From IMG/VR virus record IMGVR_UViG_3300027749_000039, positions 62,001-126,000 of that record: DNA of 64,000 nucleotides; one strand, given 5' to 3'. How positions within the stretch are numbered: position 1 is the stretch's first letter; each line of letters begins with the position of its first letter. This DNA comes from a virus. Below are positions 24,016-32,829 of the stretch, in pieces. Made by a program: the position numbers and the translations under genes. The notes below the pieces were generated by a model. The model worked only from the letters and a program-made list of their open reading frames with translations. It searched no databases and had not been told where the DNA came from.

Positions 24016-26190
24016 ATGGAATTAAACTCAAAAATATATGTAGCTGGACATAATGGGCTTGTAGGCTCAGCAATTGTTAGAAAGCTTAAACAGTTAGGTT
24101 ATACTAATTTGATTTTTAAATCTTCAAAAGAATGTGATTTGAGAAATCAAAATGATGTATTGGAATTGTTTGAATTTGAAAAACCTGAATATATCTTTTT
24201 AGCAGCCGCTAAAGTTGGTGGTATTAAATCAAACTCTTTATATAAAGCTGATTTTATTTATGATAATTTGTTAATACAGACTAATATAATTTCAGCTTCT
24301 AATGGTGTTGGTGTTAAAAAACTTTTATTTTTGGGTAGTAGCTGTTTCCCATCTGGGAATATAGTAGCGATGAATAATTGTGAATTTAAGGATATATCAG
24401 ATGTAAATATAAATGATATTGTAATTGATAGTAGCGGTAATAAACAGTTAGTATCAGCAGTAAATAAGAAAAACATAGAAGAGGATATTCTTCTAATAAA
24501 ACCATTAGGAATGACAGTAATATCTGTTACAAAAGAACATCCATTTTTATTAAAAAATGGTGAATTTATTAATGCTGAAAAACTTATTATAGGTAATAAG
24601 TTAGTTATACCTATTTCTAAATATAAAATAGAAAATTATGTTTCAATAATAAATGATGAATTAGAGATATCAAAAAGAGAAGCATTTAATTACATAAAAA
24701 ATGGTGGAAAATTAACAGAAACTGTAAAAAAATTTAATTTATCCTATTCCACAATAAGTGGATACATTTATAATGATACAAAGCCTAAATCTATGCAAAT
24801 ACCAATTGGTTGTAATATACATGATGTAGCATGGCTTACAGGTGTGTTTTTAGCCGAGGGGTGGCTATCTGGTGTTAAAACAAATAAAAGGGGTGGGAAA
24901 CACATTGTTGCCTTCTCACCTGGGTGTAGTGAAAATTTCAAAAATAAAATAGTTCATAAAATAATTAGTGTTTTCAATATCAAACCTATCGTAACAAAAG
25001 AGAGAACTTCTTATAAAATTACTATAAATAATAAATTTATTTATTCATTTTTCGAAAAATGTTATATTAATTCTGTACACATGTCCTATACAAAGAAAAT
25101 ACCAGATTTTATTTTTAATTCAAATAAAGATTCTGTTATAGAAGTTATAAAGGGGTATTTTGAAGGTGATGGATGTAAACATATCAGAAAAAATAGAAAC
25201 AATCAATATACATGTGTTTCATCCAGTACCTCATATAATTTGACATATGGATTATTTCAGTTAATATCAAGATTAGGTATTTTTGCCAGTATTAACTTTG
25301 TGAAAAAGAAAAATGTAACAATTATTGAAGATAGAAAAGTAAATCAGAGAAATCAATATAGTTTAAGAATAAATGGTAATTGGGCTATAAAATTTTTAAA
25401 TATTGTTTTTGGTGAAAATTTATCCTTAAATAAGGAGATAAATAATGGTGTAGAGTTTGTAGAAGATTGTTTTTATGTTCCCATTACTAAAATAAGCACT
25501 ATAAATTATTCTGGTTATGTATATAATTTTACTGTCGAAGAAACAAATACATATTGTGTAAATAATATTGCAGTGCATAATTGTATTTACCCAAAAATGT
25601 GCCCTCAACCTATTAAAGAAGAATATTTACTTTCGGGATATTTAGAGGAGTCAAATGATGCCTACGCTATTGCAAAAATAGCTGGTATTAAAATGTGTCA
25701 AGCATTTAATCAACAATATAACACTAATTTTATTTCAGTTATGCCTACAAATATGTTTGGTATTGGTGACAATTACCATCCAGAGAATAGCCACGTAATT
25801 CCAGGTCTTATTAGAAGATTTCATGATGCAAAAGTTGCTAATCAAAAAGATGTTATTTGTTGGGGAGACGGAACACCAATGCGAGAGTTTTTATTTAATG
25901 AGGATTTAGCGGATGCATGTATATTTTTAATGAATAATTATAAATCATCTGATATAATAAATATAGGAACAGGTAAAGATATGACTATAAAAGAATTAAC
26001 TGAAATAATAAAGTCAGTAGTTTATCCAGGAGCTAATATAGTATTTAATAATGATGTTAATTTAAATGGAACTCCTAGAAAAGTATTAGATACTACAAAA
26101 ATAAACACCCTCGGATGGAGTCCGAAGGTGTCGTTTGAAGAAGGTGTGAAAATCGCTTATGAAGATTTTTTAAAATCCTTTATTTCTTAA
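24016..26190 (+). CDS. fcl: GDP-L-fucose synthase interrupted by an intein
   Basis: A 724-residue precursor. Residues 1-109 and 523-724 join to a 311-residue GDP-4-keto-6-deoxymannose epimerase/reductase (GDP-fucose synthase), the usual family length. Visible parts are the NADP-binding GHNGLVGSAIV near the N-terminus, KKLLFLGSS followed after splicing by CIYPKMCPQP, and the catalytic SNDAYAIAKIAG (YxxxK). The intein (residues 110-522) sits directly before the Cys equivalent to catalytic Cys109 of the E. coli enzyme, so the precursor should be inactive until spliced. The product would be GDP-L-fucose for glycan synthesis, on virion or host surface. No partner gmd gene is in the window. Confidence 0.93.
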   Translation: MELNSKIYVAGHNGLVGSAIVRKLKQLGYTNLIFKSSKECDLRNQNDVLELFEFEKPEYIFLAAAKVGGIKSNSLYKADFIYDNLLIQTNIISASNGVGVKKLLFLGSSCFPSGNIVAMNNCEFKDISDVNINDIVIDSSGNKQLVSAVNKKNIEEDILLIKPLGMTVISVTKEHPFLLKNGEFINAEKLIIGNKLVIPISKYKIENYVSIINDELEISKREAFNYIKNGGKLTETVKKFNLSYSTISGYIYNDTKPKSMQIPIGCNIHDVAWLTGVFLAEGWLSGVKTNKRGGKHIVAFSPGCSENFKNKIVHKIISVFNIKPIVTKERTSYKITINNKFIYSFFEKCYINSVHMSYTKKIPDFIFNSNKDSVIEVIKGYFEGDGCKHIRKNRNNQYTCVSSSTSYNLTYGLFQLISRLGIFASINFVKKKNVTIIEDRKVNQRNQYSLRINGNWAIKFLNIVFGENLSLNKEINNGVEFVEDCFYVPITKISTINYSGYVYNFTVEETNTYCVNNIAVHNCIYPKMCPQPIKEEYLLSGYLEESNDAYAIAKIAGIKMCQAFNQQYNTNFISVMPTNMFGIGDNYHPENSHVIPGLIRRFHDAKVANQKDVICWGDGTPMREFLFNEDLADACIFLMNNYKSSDIINIGTGKDMTIKELTEIIKSVVYPGANIVFNNDVNLNGTPRKVLDTTKINTLGWSPKVSFEEGVKIAYEDFLKSFIS
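24343..25581 (+). other. Intein with LAGLIDADG homing endonuclease
   Basis: A 413-residue in-frame insert. It starts with Cys (CFPSGNIVAMNN), has a block B motif VTKEHPF (TxxH), and ends VYNFTVEETNTYCVNNIAVHN followed by Cys, giving the His-Asn/Cys splice junction. Between them are two LAGLIDADG motifs (WLTGVFLAEGW and VIKGYFEGDGC) and a helix-turn-helix-like segment (LSYSTISGYIYND). All residues needed for splicing and for an active endonuclease appear intact. Confidence 0.93.
26105..26131 (+). other. Hairpin inside the fcl 3' coding end
   Basis: ACACC-x-TCGGA, a 5-base loop, TCCGA-x-GGTGT. It is GC-rich for this genome. It may be only a coding coincidence or an RNA processing or attenuation signal. 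Confidence 0.35.
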
Positions 26191-26394
26191 ATAAACTTGA
26201 TACATATAATAGGGCCATAATACGGTAAGTAATACTACTACTATATTTATCAATTCTTTATCAGTGAAATCATCTAATTCTTCACCACTTATTACTCGCA
26301 TTGAGTCTATCATCCGTGATATATCATTTGCCATTGATAAAGTGAACATAGAGCCTAATACCAGGTAGTAAAGTATAATTTGTATTAAAATCAT
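26170..26394 (-). CDS. Small membrane protein, 74 aa
   Basis: A 74-residue protein with hydrophobic segments at both ends (residues about 2-22 and 50-68) and a charged middle (SRMIDSMRVISGEELDDFTDKE). The ATG overlaps the stop of the nucleotidyltransferase gene (ATGA), and its 3' end overlaps fcl by 21 bases on the other strand. Function unknown. Confidence 0.65.
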   Translation of the reverse strand: MILIQIILYYLVLGSMFTLSMANDISRMIDSMRVISGEELDDFTDKELINIVVVLLTVLWPYYMYQVYLRNKGF

Positions 26395-27497
26395 ATTAAG
26401 CTTTTGTTAAAATGGTCTGTCCTTATTTTAGTTATGAAATCGGTAATCATTTCTTGATGTTCAAATTTATTTGGTAAATCTGAATTAATGAATATATCAT
26501 ACATTACTTTTAAATCATCTTCAGATTTATCCATTAAAGTTTGTAAGTCATATTTACCACGCCTGATATCTATCAGGTATTCTCTATTTGATCTAAATAT
26601 ATTGATAGTCTTGTCAGTAGGTATTTCCATAGCAGTTTCAATAATTCTTATATTATGAAGAATATTTTTACCATCTATTTGCTGACCATGTCCTTCTATA
26701 TCAACATATCTATCAGTATTTCTTTTTTCCAACCATTCCTGGTATTCTTTATAATACTTACAATGTTGAGAATAAGCATCTTTATGAAAGAATAATATGC
26801 CAATTGGTTTAGCATCTTTTTCTATTTCCGATAAACAAACATCATTAGCATCTTCACCAGAAGTTATACCACGATACATATAAGTAGTAGAATTAAACAA
26901 TAAATAACAATCTCTGAAATGATCTATTTTAGATAGACCACAATTCTCTAATACTAGATTATTTTGTATTAGAAATTGATTTAACTTGATTGCATTAGTT
27001 TCAAACATTTTTTCATCCTGTGAAGGAAAAGAATAAACAGAACACATATCTTCAACAGACTTTCTTTCTGTCCTATCTTTCTCCCAATTCATTTTCTTTT
27101 CTAAACCAGATGCCTTTCTTATTTGGTCTTTAGCATAATTCGCAAAACTATGACGTAGGTTTTTAGTTAAAAACAAATGTTTAAATTTTAGAATTTGCTT
27201 AAAAGTATCGGTTATGTGAACTATGCAATGTTCTGGTGCGTAAAGTAATTCTAATAAAGTTGGATTACCAGTAGAACAAGATAGTAAAAACTTTTCTAAT
27301 TCAAAGTATTTTTCATCTTTGTTTATTTCTAATTCATCTCTATAGCCATTCATATACTTATCATAAGGGTCTTGTATAAAGACACCTTTATAATCGACAT
27401 CCGAACCAGCCTGGGACTCTGTTTTTTCAATGTTAGTGCCATATGATTGGCTACCAACAATAGTTTTAAATAATATTGTATGTCCGTTAATTTTCAT
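26391..27497 (-). CDS. RlaP-like nucleotidyltransferase
   Basis: A 368-residue protein with the nucleotidyltransferase signature GSQSYGTN, followed about 15 residues later by AGSDVDYKGVFI (the Gly-Ser and Asp-x-Asp metal site). This matches the COG3541/RlaP family, associated with RNA repair and phage genomes. The C-terminal two-thirds is helical and family-typical. The substrate (RNA end or protein) is not known. Translationally coupled to the small membrane protein. Confidence 0.8.
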   Translation of the reverse strand: MKINGHTILFKTIVGSQSYGTNIEKTESQAGSDVDYKGVFIQDPYDKYMNGYRDELEINKDEKYFELEKFLLSCSTGNPTLLELLYAPEHCIVHITDTFKQILKFKHLFLTKNLRHSFANYAKDQIRKASGLEKKMNWEKDRTERKSVEDMCSVYSFPSQDEKMFETNAIKLNQFLIQNNLVLENCGLSKIDHFRDCYLLFNSTTYMYRGITSGEDANDVCLSEIEKDAKPIGILFFHKDAYSQHCKYYKEYQEWLEKRNTDRYVDIEGHGQQIDGKNILHNIRIIETAMEIPTDKTINIFRSNREYLIDIRRGKYDLQTLMDKSEDDLKVMYDIFINSDLPNKFEHQEMITDFITKIRTDHFNKSLI

Positions 27498-27502
27498 TTC
27501 TT

Positions 27503-27706
27503 TTATATTGTTAGATTAACAAAATTTCTTGCGTTTGTAAACCGCTCATTCCAATTATATCCGGTAGCTGAATTAGTTTTCTTAACAGAAAAATCACCTA
27601 TTTTTTGGCAAGCTTGTTCAAATGAATTAGCATTAACTAATAATGTGCCAATTCCATTATATCCCAAATGTCGTGAATCGTGTTCGAATTCAATTAAAAA
27701 TTGCAT
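27503..27706 (-). CDS. Hypothetical protein, 67 aa
   Basis: A 67-residue protein. The ATG at 27706 (MQFLIEFEHDSRHLG) is chosen since a host-type promoter sits at 27721-27751 inside the longer frame. It is soluble, ends ARNFVNLTI, and has no family I recognise. It lies five bases upstream of the nucleotidyltransferase gene. Confidence 0.65.
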   Translation of the reverse strand: MQFLIEFEHDSRHLGYNGIGTLLVNANSFEQACQKIGDFSVKKTNSATGYNWNERFTNARNFVNLTI

Positions 27707-27720
27707 AATAAAATTTTTTA

Positions 27721-27751
27721 CAAAAATACGCATTTTTTATCAAAAAACAAA
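27721..27751 (-). promoter_or_regulatory. Host-type (Bacteroidetes) promoter
   Basis: On the minus strand: TTTG (27748-27751), 19 bases, TATTTTTG (27721-27728), 14 bases to the ATG at 27706. Confidence 0.75.
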
Positions 27752-27774
27752 GAAAAGAAGCATAAATGTTTTTG

Positions 27775-27781
27775 ATATATA
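27775..27781 (+). promoter_or_regulatory. ATATATA box 4 nt before ATG (late-type promoter candidate)
   Basis: ATATATA, four bases (AGTT), then the ATG at 27786. Confidence 0.5.
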
Positions 27782-27785
27782 AGTT

Positions 27786-28487
27786 ATGAAATATAATATA
27801 ATAGGTTTAGATCCTAGTTTAATCTCTACTGGTCTTGTAGTAAATGGAAAATTATTTAATTATTGTAGAGAAAAAGACGCTACAAATAAGAGTGGATTAA
27901 GTAAATGGTTTAAGTATGCAGAATCAGAATTAATATTAAGATATATTGATTATAGAGAATATGAAAATTACTCTGATGGTGAATTAATTAAATTAAAAGA
28001 TTATGATGCAATTACTACTTTAATAATTAAAGATATAGAAGAAAATATAGATAAAACTTTACCAACTAAAATTGGTATTGAAGGATATAGTTTTGGTTCA
28101 AACGTTGGTCCATTGATAGATTTAGTGACTTTTTCTACATTATTGAGGAAAAAGTTATTTGATTACATTAGTCAAGATATAACCGTATTTTCCCCTTCAT
28201 CATTAAAGGTAGAAGCTTGTAAATTAACTTATCCACCTATTAATGAGGGTAAGAAAAAAGAAAAGTGGGTTTATAAAAATAATGAGGGTGTATCTGCTGG
28301 TTCTTTTACAAAGCATGGTATGTTTTTAGCAATAGTGGAAAATAATGACTTAAATGATAATTGGAGTAAATTGTGTAAAAGTTTAAAAACTGATATAATG
28401 AGTGCTACTAAGGTTCCAAAGCCATTTGAAGACGTGGATGATGCCTGGCTTCTGTTTAATATCCTCAAAGGGAGTAGGGGATACTAA
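27786..28487 (+). CDS. RuvC-like Holliday junction resolvase (RNase H fold)
   Basis: A 233-residue protein with the acidic catalytic residues of a RuvC-type nuclease: GLDPSLISTG at the N-terminus (Asp9), a central IGIEGYSFGS (Glu near 99), and DVDDAW at the C-terminus. It would cleave branched DNA arising from UvsX-driven recombination before packaging. Preceded by an ATATATA box and followed by a homing endonuclease gene. Confidence 0.85.
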   Translation: MKYNIIGLDPSLISTGLVVNGKLFNYCREKDATNKSGLSKWFKYAESELILRYIDYREYENYSDGELIKLKDYDAITTLIIKDIEENIDKTLPTKIGIEGYSFGSNVGPLIDLVTFSTLLRKKLFDYISQDITVFSPSSLKVEACKLTYPPINEGKKKEKWVYKNNEGVSAGSFTKHGMFLAIVENNDLNDNWSKLCKSLKTDIMSATKVPKPFEDVDDAWLLFNILKGSRGY

Positions 28488-28521
28488 ACTTTTAATATAT
28501 AATTATATACAACAATAGTTT

Positions 28522-29583
28522 ATGATTAAAAATGAATTTATAAAAATAAAAGTATCGTCTGGGCTAAAACAGAATTATTCTGGATTAGGATATGATTTTA
28601 AACAAAAAGAAGTTGATTTTAAGATAAGTGATTTAAAAGAAGTTTCAAATCAAAGAGTAGATGTTATATGCGATTTATGTTCGGAAGAATATAATATTCA
28701 ATATTGTAAATATGTTAAAAATATTAAAAGAAATGGATTTTATTCATGTCAAGGATGTGCCTTAAAAAAGAGGACAGAAATGATGATTAATAATAATTTG
28801 TCTTTAAATCCTGATAGTCAAAAAAAGAAAAAGGAAACTTTCATCAAAAATTACGGTGTTGATAATCCGTCTAAAGCAGAAAAGATAAAAATTAAAAAGA
28901 AAGAAACTTGTTTAAAAAATTACGGTGCTGAGTCGGGATTGCAATTAAGACATAAAGTAAAACAGGGAATGTTGGATAAATATGGTGTAGAATATCCTCT
29001 TCAATCAGAAGTTATAAAGAGTAAAATGTATGAAGATTTGATTGTTAAGTATGGTGTTAGTAATGTTTCTAAACTTATAGATATAAAGAAGAAAAAAGAA
29101 GAAACATGTTTTAAAAATTATGGTGTGAATAGTCCAAGTCAAAATAAAGAAATATCGAAAAAACAAATTATTACATATAAAGAAAATTATTTAGAAAAAT
29201 ATGGCGTTGAACACCCAATGCAAAGAAAAGATATTTTTGAAAAAATGTTATTATCTGCTTATAAAATAGTTTATTATAATGAAGAATTATTTAGTCAAGG
29301 AACATATGAATTAGATTTTTTGAATTATTGTAAAGAAAAAAATATTATAGATTTAGTTTCAAATGGTCCTTCATTAGAATATGAATTAAATAGCAAAAAA
29401 CATGTATACCATGCAGATTTTTATATAGAAAAATATAATTTAATCATAGAGGTCAAATCTAATTATACATATAATGTTGATTTAGAGAAAAATTTAGCAA
29501 AAGAAAAATATTCAAAATTAAATGGTTATAACTTTTTATTCATAATAGATAAAAATTATGATACATTAAAAAATTATAACTAA
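28522..29583 (+). CDS. Homing endonuclease with KNYGV repeats and a PD-(D/E)xK-like nuclease domain
   Basis: A 353-residue protein. An N-terminal zinc-ribbon-like part (CDLCSEEY ... CQGCALKK) leads into about six copies of a 20-30-residue unit with the core K-x-YGV-x-[NSH]-[PV], typical of phage-borne endonucleases where it binds DNA. The C-terminal domain has YELDFLNYC, HADFYIE and LIIEVKSNYTY, which fits a PD-(D/E)xK nuclease. It lies immediately after the RuvC-like gene, a common position for a selfish gene. Confidence 0.8.
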   Translation: MIKNEFIKIKVSSGLKQNYSGLGYDFKQKEVDFKISDLKEVSNQRVDVICDLCSEEYNIQYCKYVKNIKRNGFYSCQGCALKKRTEMMINNNLSLNPDSQKKKKETFIKNYGVDNPSKAEKIKIKKKETCLKNYGAESGLQLRHKVKQGMLDKYGVEYPLQSEVIKSKMYEDLIVKYGVSNVSKLIDIKKKKEETCFKNYGVNSPSQNKEISKKQIITYKENYLEKYGVEHPMQRKDIFEKMLLSAYKIVYYNEELFSQGTYELDFLNYCKEKNIIDLVSNGPSLEYELNSKKHVYHADFYIEKYNLIIEVKSNYTYNVDLEKNLAKEKYSKLNGYNFLFIIDKNYDTLKNYN

Positions 29584-29585
29584 TA

Positions 29586-29792
29586 ATGAAAAAAGGTGAT
29601 AAAGTAATTTGTATAAAAGATTATATTCGTATAACGAAAACGGGAATTATTTTAGACAATTTTAAGAAAAATTCTATATATGAAATAGCAGATATTCATG
29701 GTGATAGAATCTTTGTTTTTAAGGAAAATAATATAGATTTTAGGAGTTTTAAAAAAAGACCTAATTTTTCTAATTATTTTTCTAAAATATAA
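29586..29792 (+). CDS. Small GDxxICxKD protein, paralogue of 32302-32562
   Basis: A 68-residue protein starting MKKGDKVICIKDY. The same opening (GDTLICRKD) and similar following strands occur at 32302, suggesting a small SH3-like beta domain duplicated in the region. It lies 2 bases after the endonuclease stop. Function unknown. Confidence 0.6.
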   Translation: MKKGDKVICIKDYIRITKTGIILDNFKKNSIYEIADIHGDRIFVFKENNIDFRSFKKRPNFSNYFSKI

Positions 29793-29815
29793 TATATAAT
29801 AAAAATAATAAAATT

Positions 29816-30022
29816 ATGAAAGTAAAAAAATTTAATGAAAGTGTTTTTAATACTTTAGTTGACCAACGACTTGATGAGTGTATCTCTATGATAGGTAGTT
29901 CTTTTAATTTAGAAGTTAAAGATAAAGAAGCTGCTAAAAAAGATTTAGTAGAATTGCTTGAAAAGCATTATATTACAATAAACCAAGATGATAGTATGAA
30001 TAGTGGTGAATTTAAATTCTAA
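29816..30022 (+). CDS. Small protein, possible packaged internal protein
   Basis: A 68-residue acidic protein starting MKVKKFNESVFNTL, a looser version of the shared N-terminal signal. TATATAAT lies about 20 bases upstream. It is followed at once by a strong terminator. Unrecognised family. Confidence 0.55.
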   Translation: MKVKKFNESVFNTLVDQRLDECISMIGSSFNLEVKDKEAAKKDLVELLEKHYITINQDDSMNSGEFKF

Positions 30023-30053
30023 AAACAATCCGTAAAACTTACGGATTGTTTTT
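30021..30053 (+). terminator. Intrinsic terminator, 15-bp stem
   Basis: AAAAACAATCCGTAA pairs with its complement at 30039-30053 across a 3-base loop, ending in a T-run. Confidence 0.9.
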
Positions 30054-30066
30054 TTATATAACACCT

Positions 30067-30582
30067 ATGAAGAAAAAGAGAGACAACTTAAAAAAGTATA
30101 TATCTAGAATAATACAGGAATCTCATAATAATAATATGATAAGACAAACTAAATATGTAGATAATTTCTACTATTGCGAATATAATGAGGAAATATCTAA
30201 AAAATTCTATAAGTTTTTAGAATTGGCTTTAAATTTAAAAGTTGATACTACTATCGGTGTGGATAATATATGTTTAAATATAAATTTGTCCGAGTATGAT
30301 AAATCAAATCAAACAGCAAACATAGGTAAAACGGTTAATAGTATATATGATGATAGTTTTATTACTTTTTATATAACAAAAACAAATTTTAAAATTAACC
30401 GGAACCACATGGAAATATGTGGGTATAAAGATAATTTCATATATAACTTATTTAAAGACAAGATTATCCAATCACATGAGCAAAAATCATCTGATATATT
30501 TCATACAACTATTAATGATATTTTAGATAAGGTGCCGCATATTGGTAGAGAATATAAAATAGACGAAATCTTGAACGATTAA
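30067..30582 (+). CDS. Hypothetical protein with a C-terminal RExxIDxILND tail
   Basis: A 171-residue basic-to-neutral protein; the ATG at 30067 (MKKKRDNLKKYI) follows the terminator T-run and a TTATATA box by 6 bases, so it is preferred over the earlier frame start, which lies in the terminator. It ends HIGREYKIDEILND, the tail shared with the proteins ending at 10649 and 32562. No family recognised. Confidence 0.65.
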   Translation: MKKKRDNLKKYISRIIQESHNNNMIRQTKYVDNFYYCEYNEEISKKFYKFLELALNLKVDTTIGVDNICLNINLSEYDKSNQTANIGKTVNSIYDDSFITFYITKTNFKINRNHMEICGYKDNFIYNLFKDKIIQSHEQKSSDIFHTTINDILDKVPHIGREYKIDEILND

Positions 30583-30614
30583 AACTTTTCGCTTAATTTT
30601 ATATATCATCTTAT

Positions 30615-32309
30615 ATGATTATAAGCGAAATCACACTTAAAAACTTTAAATCTTTCGGCAATAACGAGCAAACATTAAAACTAAACACACAAAGCGGTGA
30701 ACTAATACTTTTAGCAGGTTCAAATGGTAATGGTAAATCATCTTTGATTGAATCATTTGAATATGTGCTTTATAACTGCGTTAAAAGTGGTAAAAGTAAA
30801 AAATGGGCTACTTTGTCTTCTCTTCCGAATAGAATTAATGGAGAGTTATTAACTAAAATAAAGTTTAATTCTGGTGGAGTAGAAGTAGATGTTGAAAGAG
30901 GATATGCACCAGCCGTCCTTAAATTGACTGAAAATGGAATTACAAATGAAAGAGCTGGTAAATCTAATCTAAATGATACAATAGAAAAGTATATAGGTTT
31001 CGATGTAGAAACATTTAAGTCATTTATTTCTATGTCAGTTAATAATTTTAAAAACTTTATATCACTTTCTAATGAGGAGAAGCAAATACTTTTAGATAAA
31101 TTATTTAATTTAGAGGTAATAAATATTTTAAATAGTATATTAAAAGATTTAAATAAATCAAATAAAGCTTTAATTTTAAAACATGAAACTGAAATTAATA
31201 CCTTAGAAGGTTCAATTAATTCTATTCGTGTATCTATACAAAAATCTTTGGAAAAAGAACAAGAAGATATACAAGGTGAGATACAAAGTCTTAAAGATTT
31301 AATGGAAGCACAAAAAGGTAAATATGCTGAATTAAAGGAAAAAGTTGAAAAAATTAAATTAAAAGACCAAGAGTTAAAGCAACAAGTAGATAAAGAAAGA
31401 GAGCAGTATATGCTGGTGCAAAATGAGGTTAGAAACACTCAAAAAAGCATTGATTTATATAATTGTGGTAAATGTCCTACATGTGAAACGTCTTTTGATG
31501 GAGAACATTTTGTTAGTTTATTAGAAACTTTAATTGAAAAAAAGAAATCATCTGACGCAATTAAAGGCGAAATGGAAGCAAATATTGTTTCTCTTAAAGA
31601 GAAACAAAAGAAATTGCAAAGTATTTCGGATGAAACTACAAAAGCGTTTAATGATATAACTTATTTGTTGAAGAATTATAAGGCTCAAATTGATAAATTA
31701 CAATTAAAAGCTAATAATGAAACAAAATCTTCTACTTCGGTTCAAGAATTTGAAAATACTATTTTAGAATTAGTTTCAAAAAAAGAACAAAGTCAAGGAA
31801 ATTGTGATTTATTTAAAGAAAAAGAAACATATTATAAAGAATTAACGAAAGTATTTTCAGATGAAGGTGTTAAAAAATCTATTATAGCTGGTATAATTAA
31901 ACCTATTAATCTGTTTATAACAGAGAATATAAAACATATGGGTTTACCTTTTACGGTTCAATTAGACGAAACATTTACTGCTGAAATTAAACAATTTGGA
32001 GTAGTAGTTGAGCATGATTCTCTTTCTACTGGTGAAACAAGAAGGTTAAATCTTGCAATTTTAATTGCTTATTTAAAATTGATTAGGACAAAGAGACATA
32101 TTAATATATTATTTTTGGATGAAGTATTTTCTTCAATAGATTTAGAAGGTATAGAAAGCATTTTATTTTTATTAAAGCAATTTGCTACATCATATAATAT
32201 AAATATATTTGTGGTGCATCATGCAATTATGAATAGAGAGTATTTTGATAGGATAATACAAATAGATAAAAATGTATTTTCGGAAATAAAAGAATTAGTA
32301 AATGAATAA
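30615..32309 (+). CDS. SbcC/Rad50-like ATPase (T4 gp46-like)
   Basis: A 564-residue SMC-like ATPase. Walker A is GSNGNGKSS at about residues 35-43; the middle is a coiled coil with a zinc-hook-like CGKCPTC at about 284-290; the C-terminus has the signature LSTGETRRLN followed by Walker B ILFLDE near residue 500. This is the layout of gp46/Rad50, which works with an Mre11-like nuclease (gp47) to resect phage DNA ends. No clear gp47 gene lies next to it. It overlaps the next gene by 8 bases. Confidence 0.9.
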   Translation: MIISEITLKNFKSFGNNEQTLKLNTQSGELILLAGSNGNGKSSLIESFEYVLYNCVKSGKSKKWATLSSLPNRINGELLTKIKFNSGGVEVDVERGYAPAVLKLTENGITNERAGKSNLNDTIEKYIGFDVETFKSFISMSVNNFKNFISLSNEEKQILLDKLFNLEVINILNSILKDLNKSNKALILKHETEINTLEGSINSIRVSIQKSLEKEQEDIQGEIQSLKDLMEAQKGKYAELKEKVEKIKLKDQELKQQVDKEREQYMLVQNEVRNTQKSIDLYNCGKCPTCETSFDGEHFVSLLETLIEKKKSSDAIKGEMEANIVSLKEKQKKLQSISDETTKAFNDITYLLKNYKAQIDKLQLKANNETKSSTSVQEFENTILELVSKKEQSQGNCDLFKEKETYYKELTKVFSDEGVKKSIIAGIIKPINLFITENIKHMGLPFTVQLDETFTAEIKQFGVVVEHDSLSTGETRRLNLAILIAYLKLIRTKRHINILFLDEVFSSIDLEGIESILFLLKQFATSYNINIFVVHHAIMNREYFDRIIQIDKNVFSEIKELVNE

Positions 32310-32562
32310 ATTAAAAGAAGGTGATACACTAATTTGTCGCAAAGATGTAGTTGATACCATAAGTGGTGATATACTATTTAATATAGGACTTAATTATGTG
32401 ATAGACTATGTAGGTAGGTTAAATATTGAGGTTAAAGATAATAAAAATGATACTTGGGACTTTTTGACAGATGAAACTTATCCTTCTTATATTTATAAGA
32501 CATTTATAACTCTTGCAGACTGGCGGGAAGTTCAAATTGATAATATATTAAATGATGAATAA
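32302..32562 (+). CDS. Small GDxxICxKD protein with a C-terminal RExxIDxILND tail
   Basis: An 86-residue protein starting MNKLKEGDTLICRKD, paralogous in its first 50 residues to the gene at 29586, with an added C-terminus WREVQIDNILNDE. The tail is thus a separable module joined to this domain. Its start overlaps the ATPase stop, its stop overlaps the next gene. Confidence 0.65.
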   Translation: MNKLKEGDTLICRKDVVDTISGDILFNIGLNYVIDYVGRLNIEVKDNKNDTWDFLTDETYPSYIYKTFITLADWREVQIDNILNDE

Positions 32563-32827
32563 GTTTTATAAAATAAAAAGAAGGTGGAAATCTATAAAAA
32601 AGTTTATTATAGTGTTTTTATTATCATTCCTATTAATGGAAATAATAGAGCATAGTATAACTTACTTTTTTAAGATAGATTTACATCAATTGAAATGGGG
32701 TTGGATTGGATTTATATTAATATATGGATTTAAATATCATATATTATGTTGTATAATTCCTGGTATATGGACTACTTATAAGTGTAGGCATAAAAATAAA
32801 TGTGAGCATACTCACTGCGATATATAA
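32552..32827 (+). CDS. Small membrane protein, 91 aa
   Basis: A 90-91-residue protein (ATG at 32552 or 32555) with a basic N-terminus, hydrophobic segments at about 18-40 and 48-75, and a Cys/His-rich tail (KCRHKNKCEHTHCD) that could bind a metal. Overlaps the previous gene and lies 2 bases before the DnaJ-like gene. Unrecognised. Confidence 0.6.
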   Translation: MMNKFYKIKRRWKSIKKFIIVFLLSFLLMEIIEHSITYFFKIDLHQLKWGWIGFILIYGFKYHILCCIIPGIWTTYKCRHKNKCEHTHCDI

Positions 32828-32829
32828 AA

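Noticed and set aside
30770-31438. 222-aa reverse frame inside the SbcC-like gene
   Set aside because: Low-complexity Ser/Phe/Leu shadow of a coiled-coil gene, without promoter or start context.
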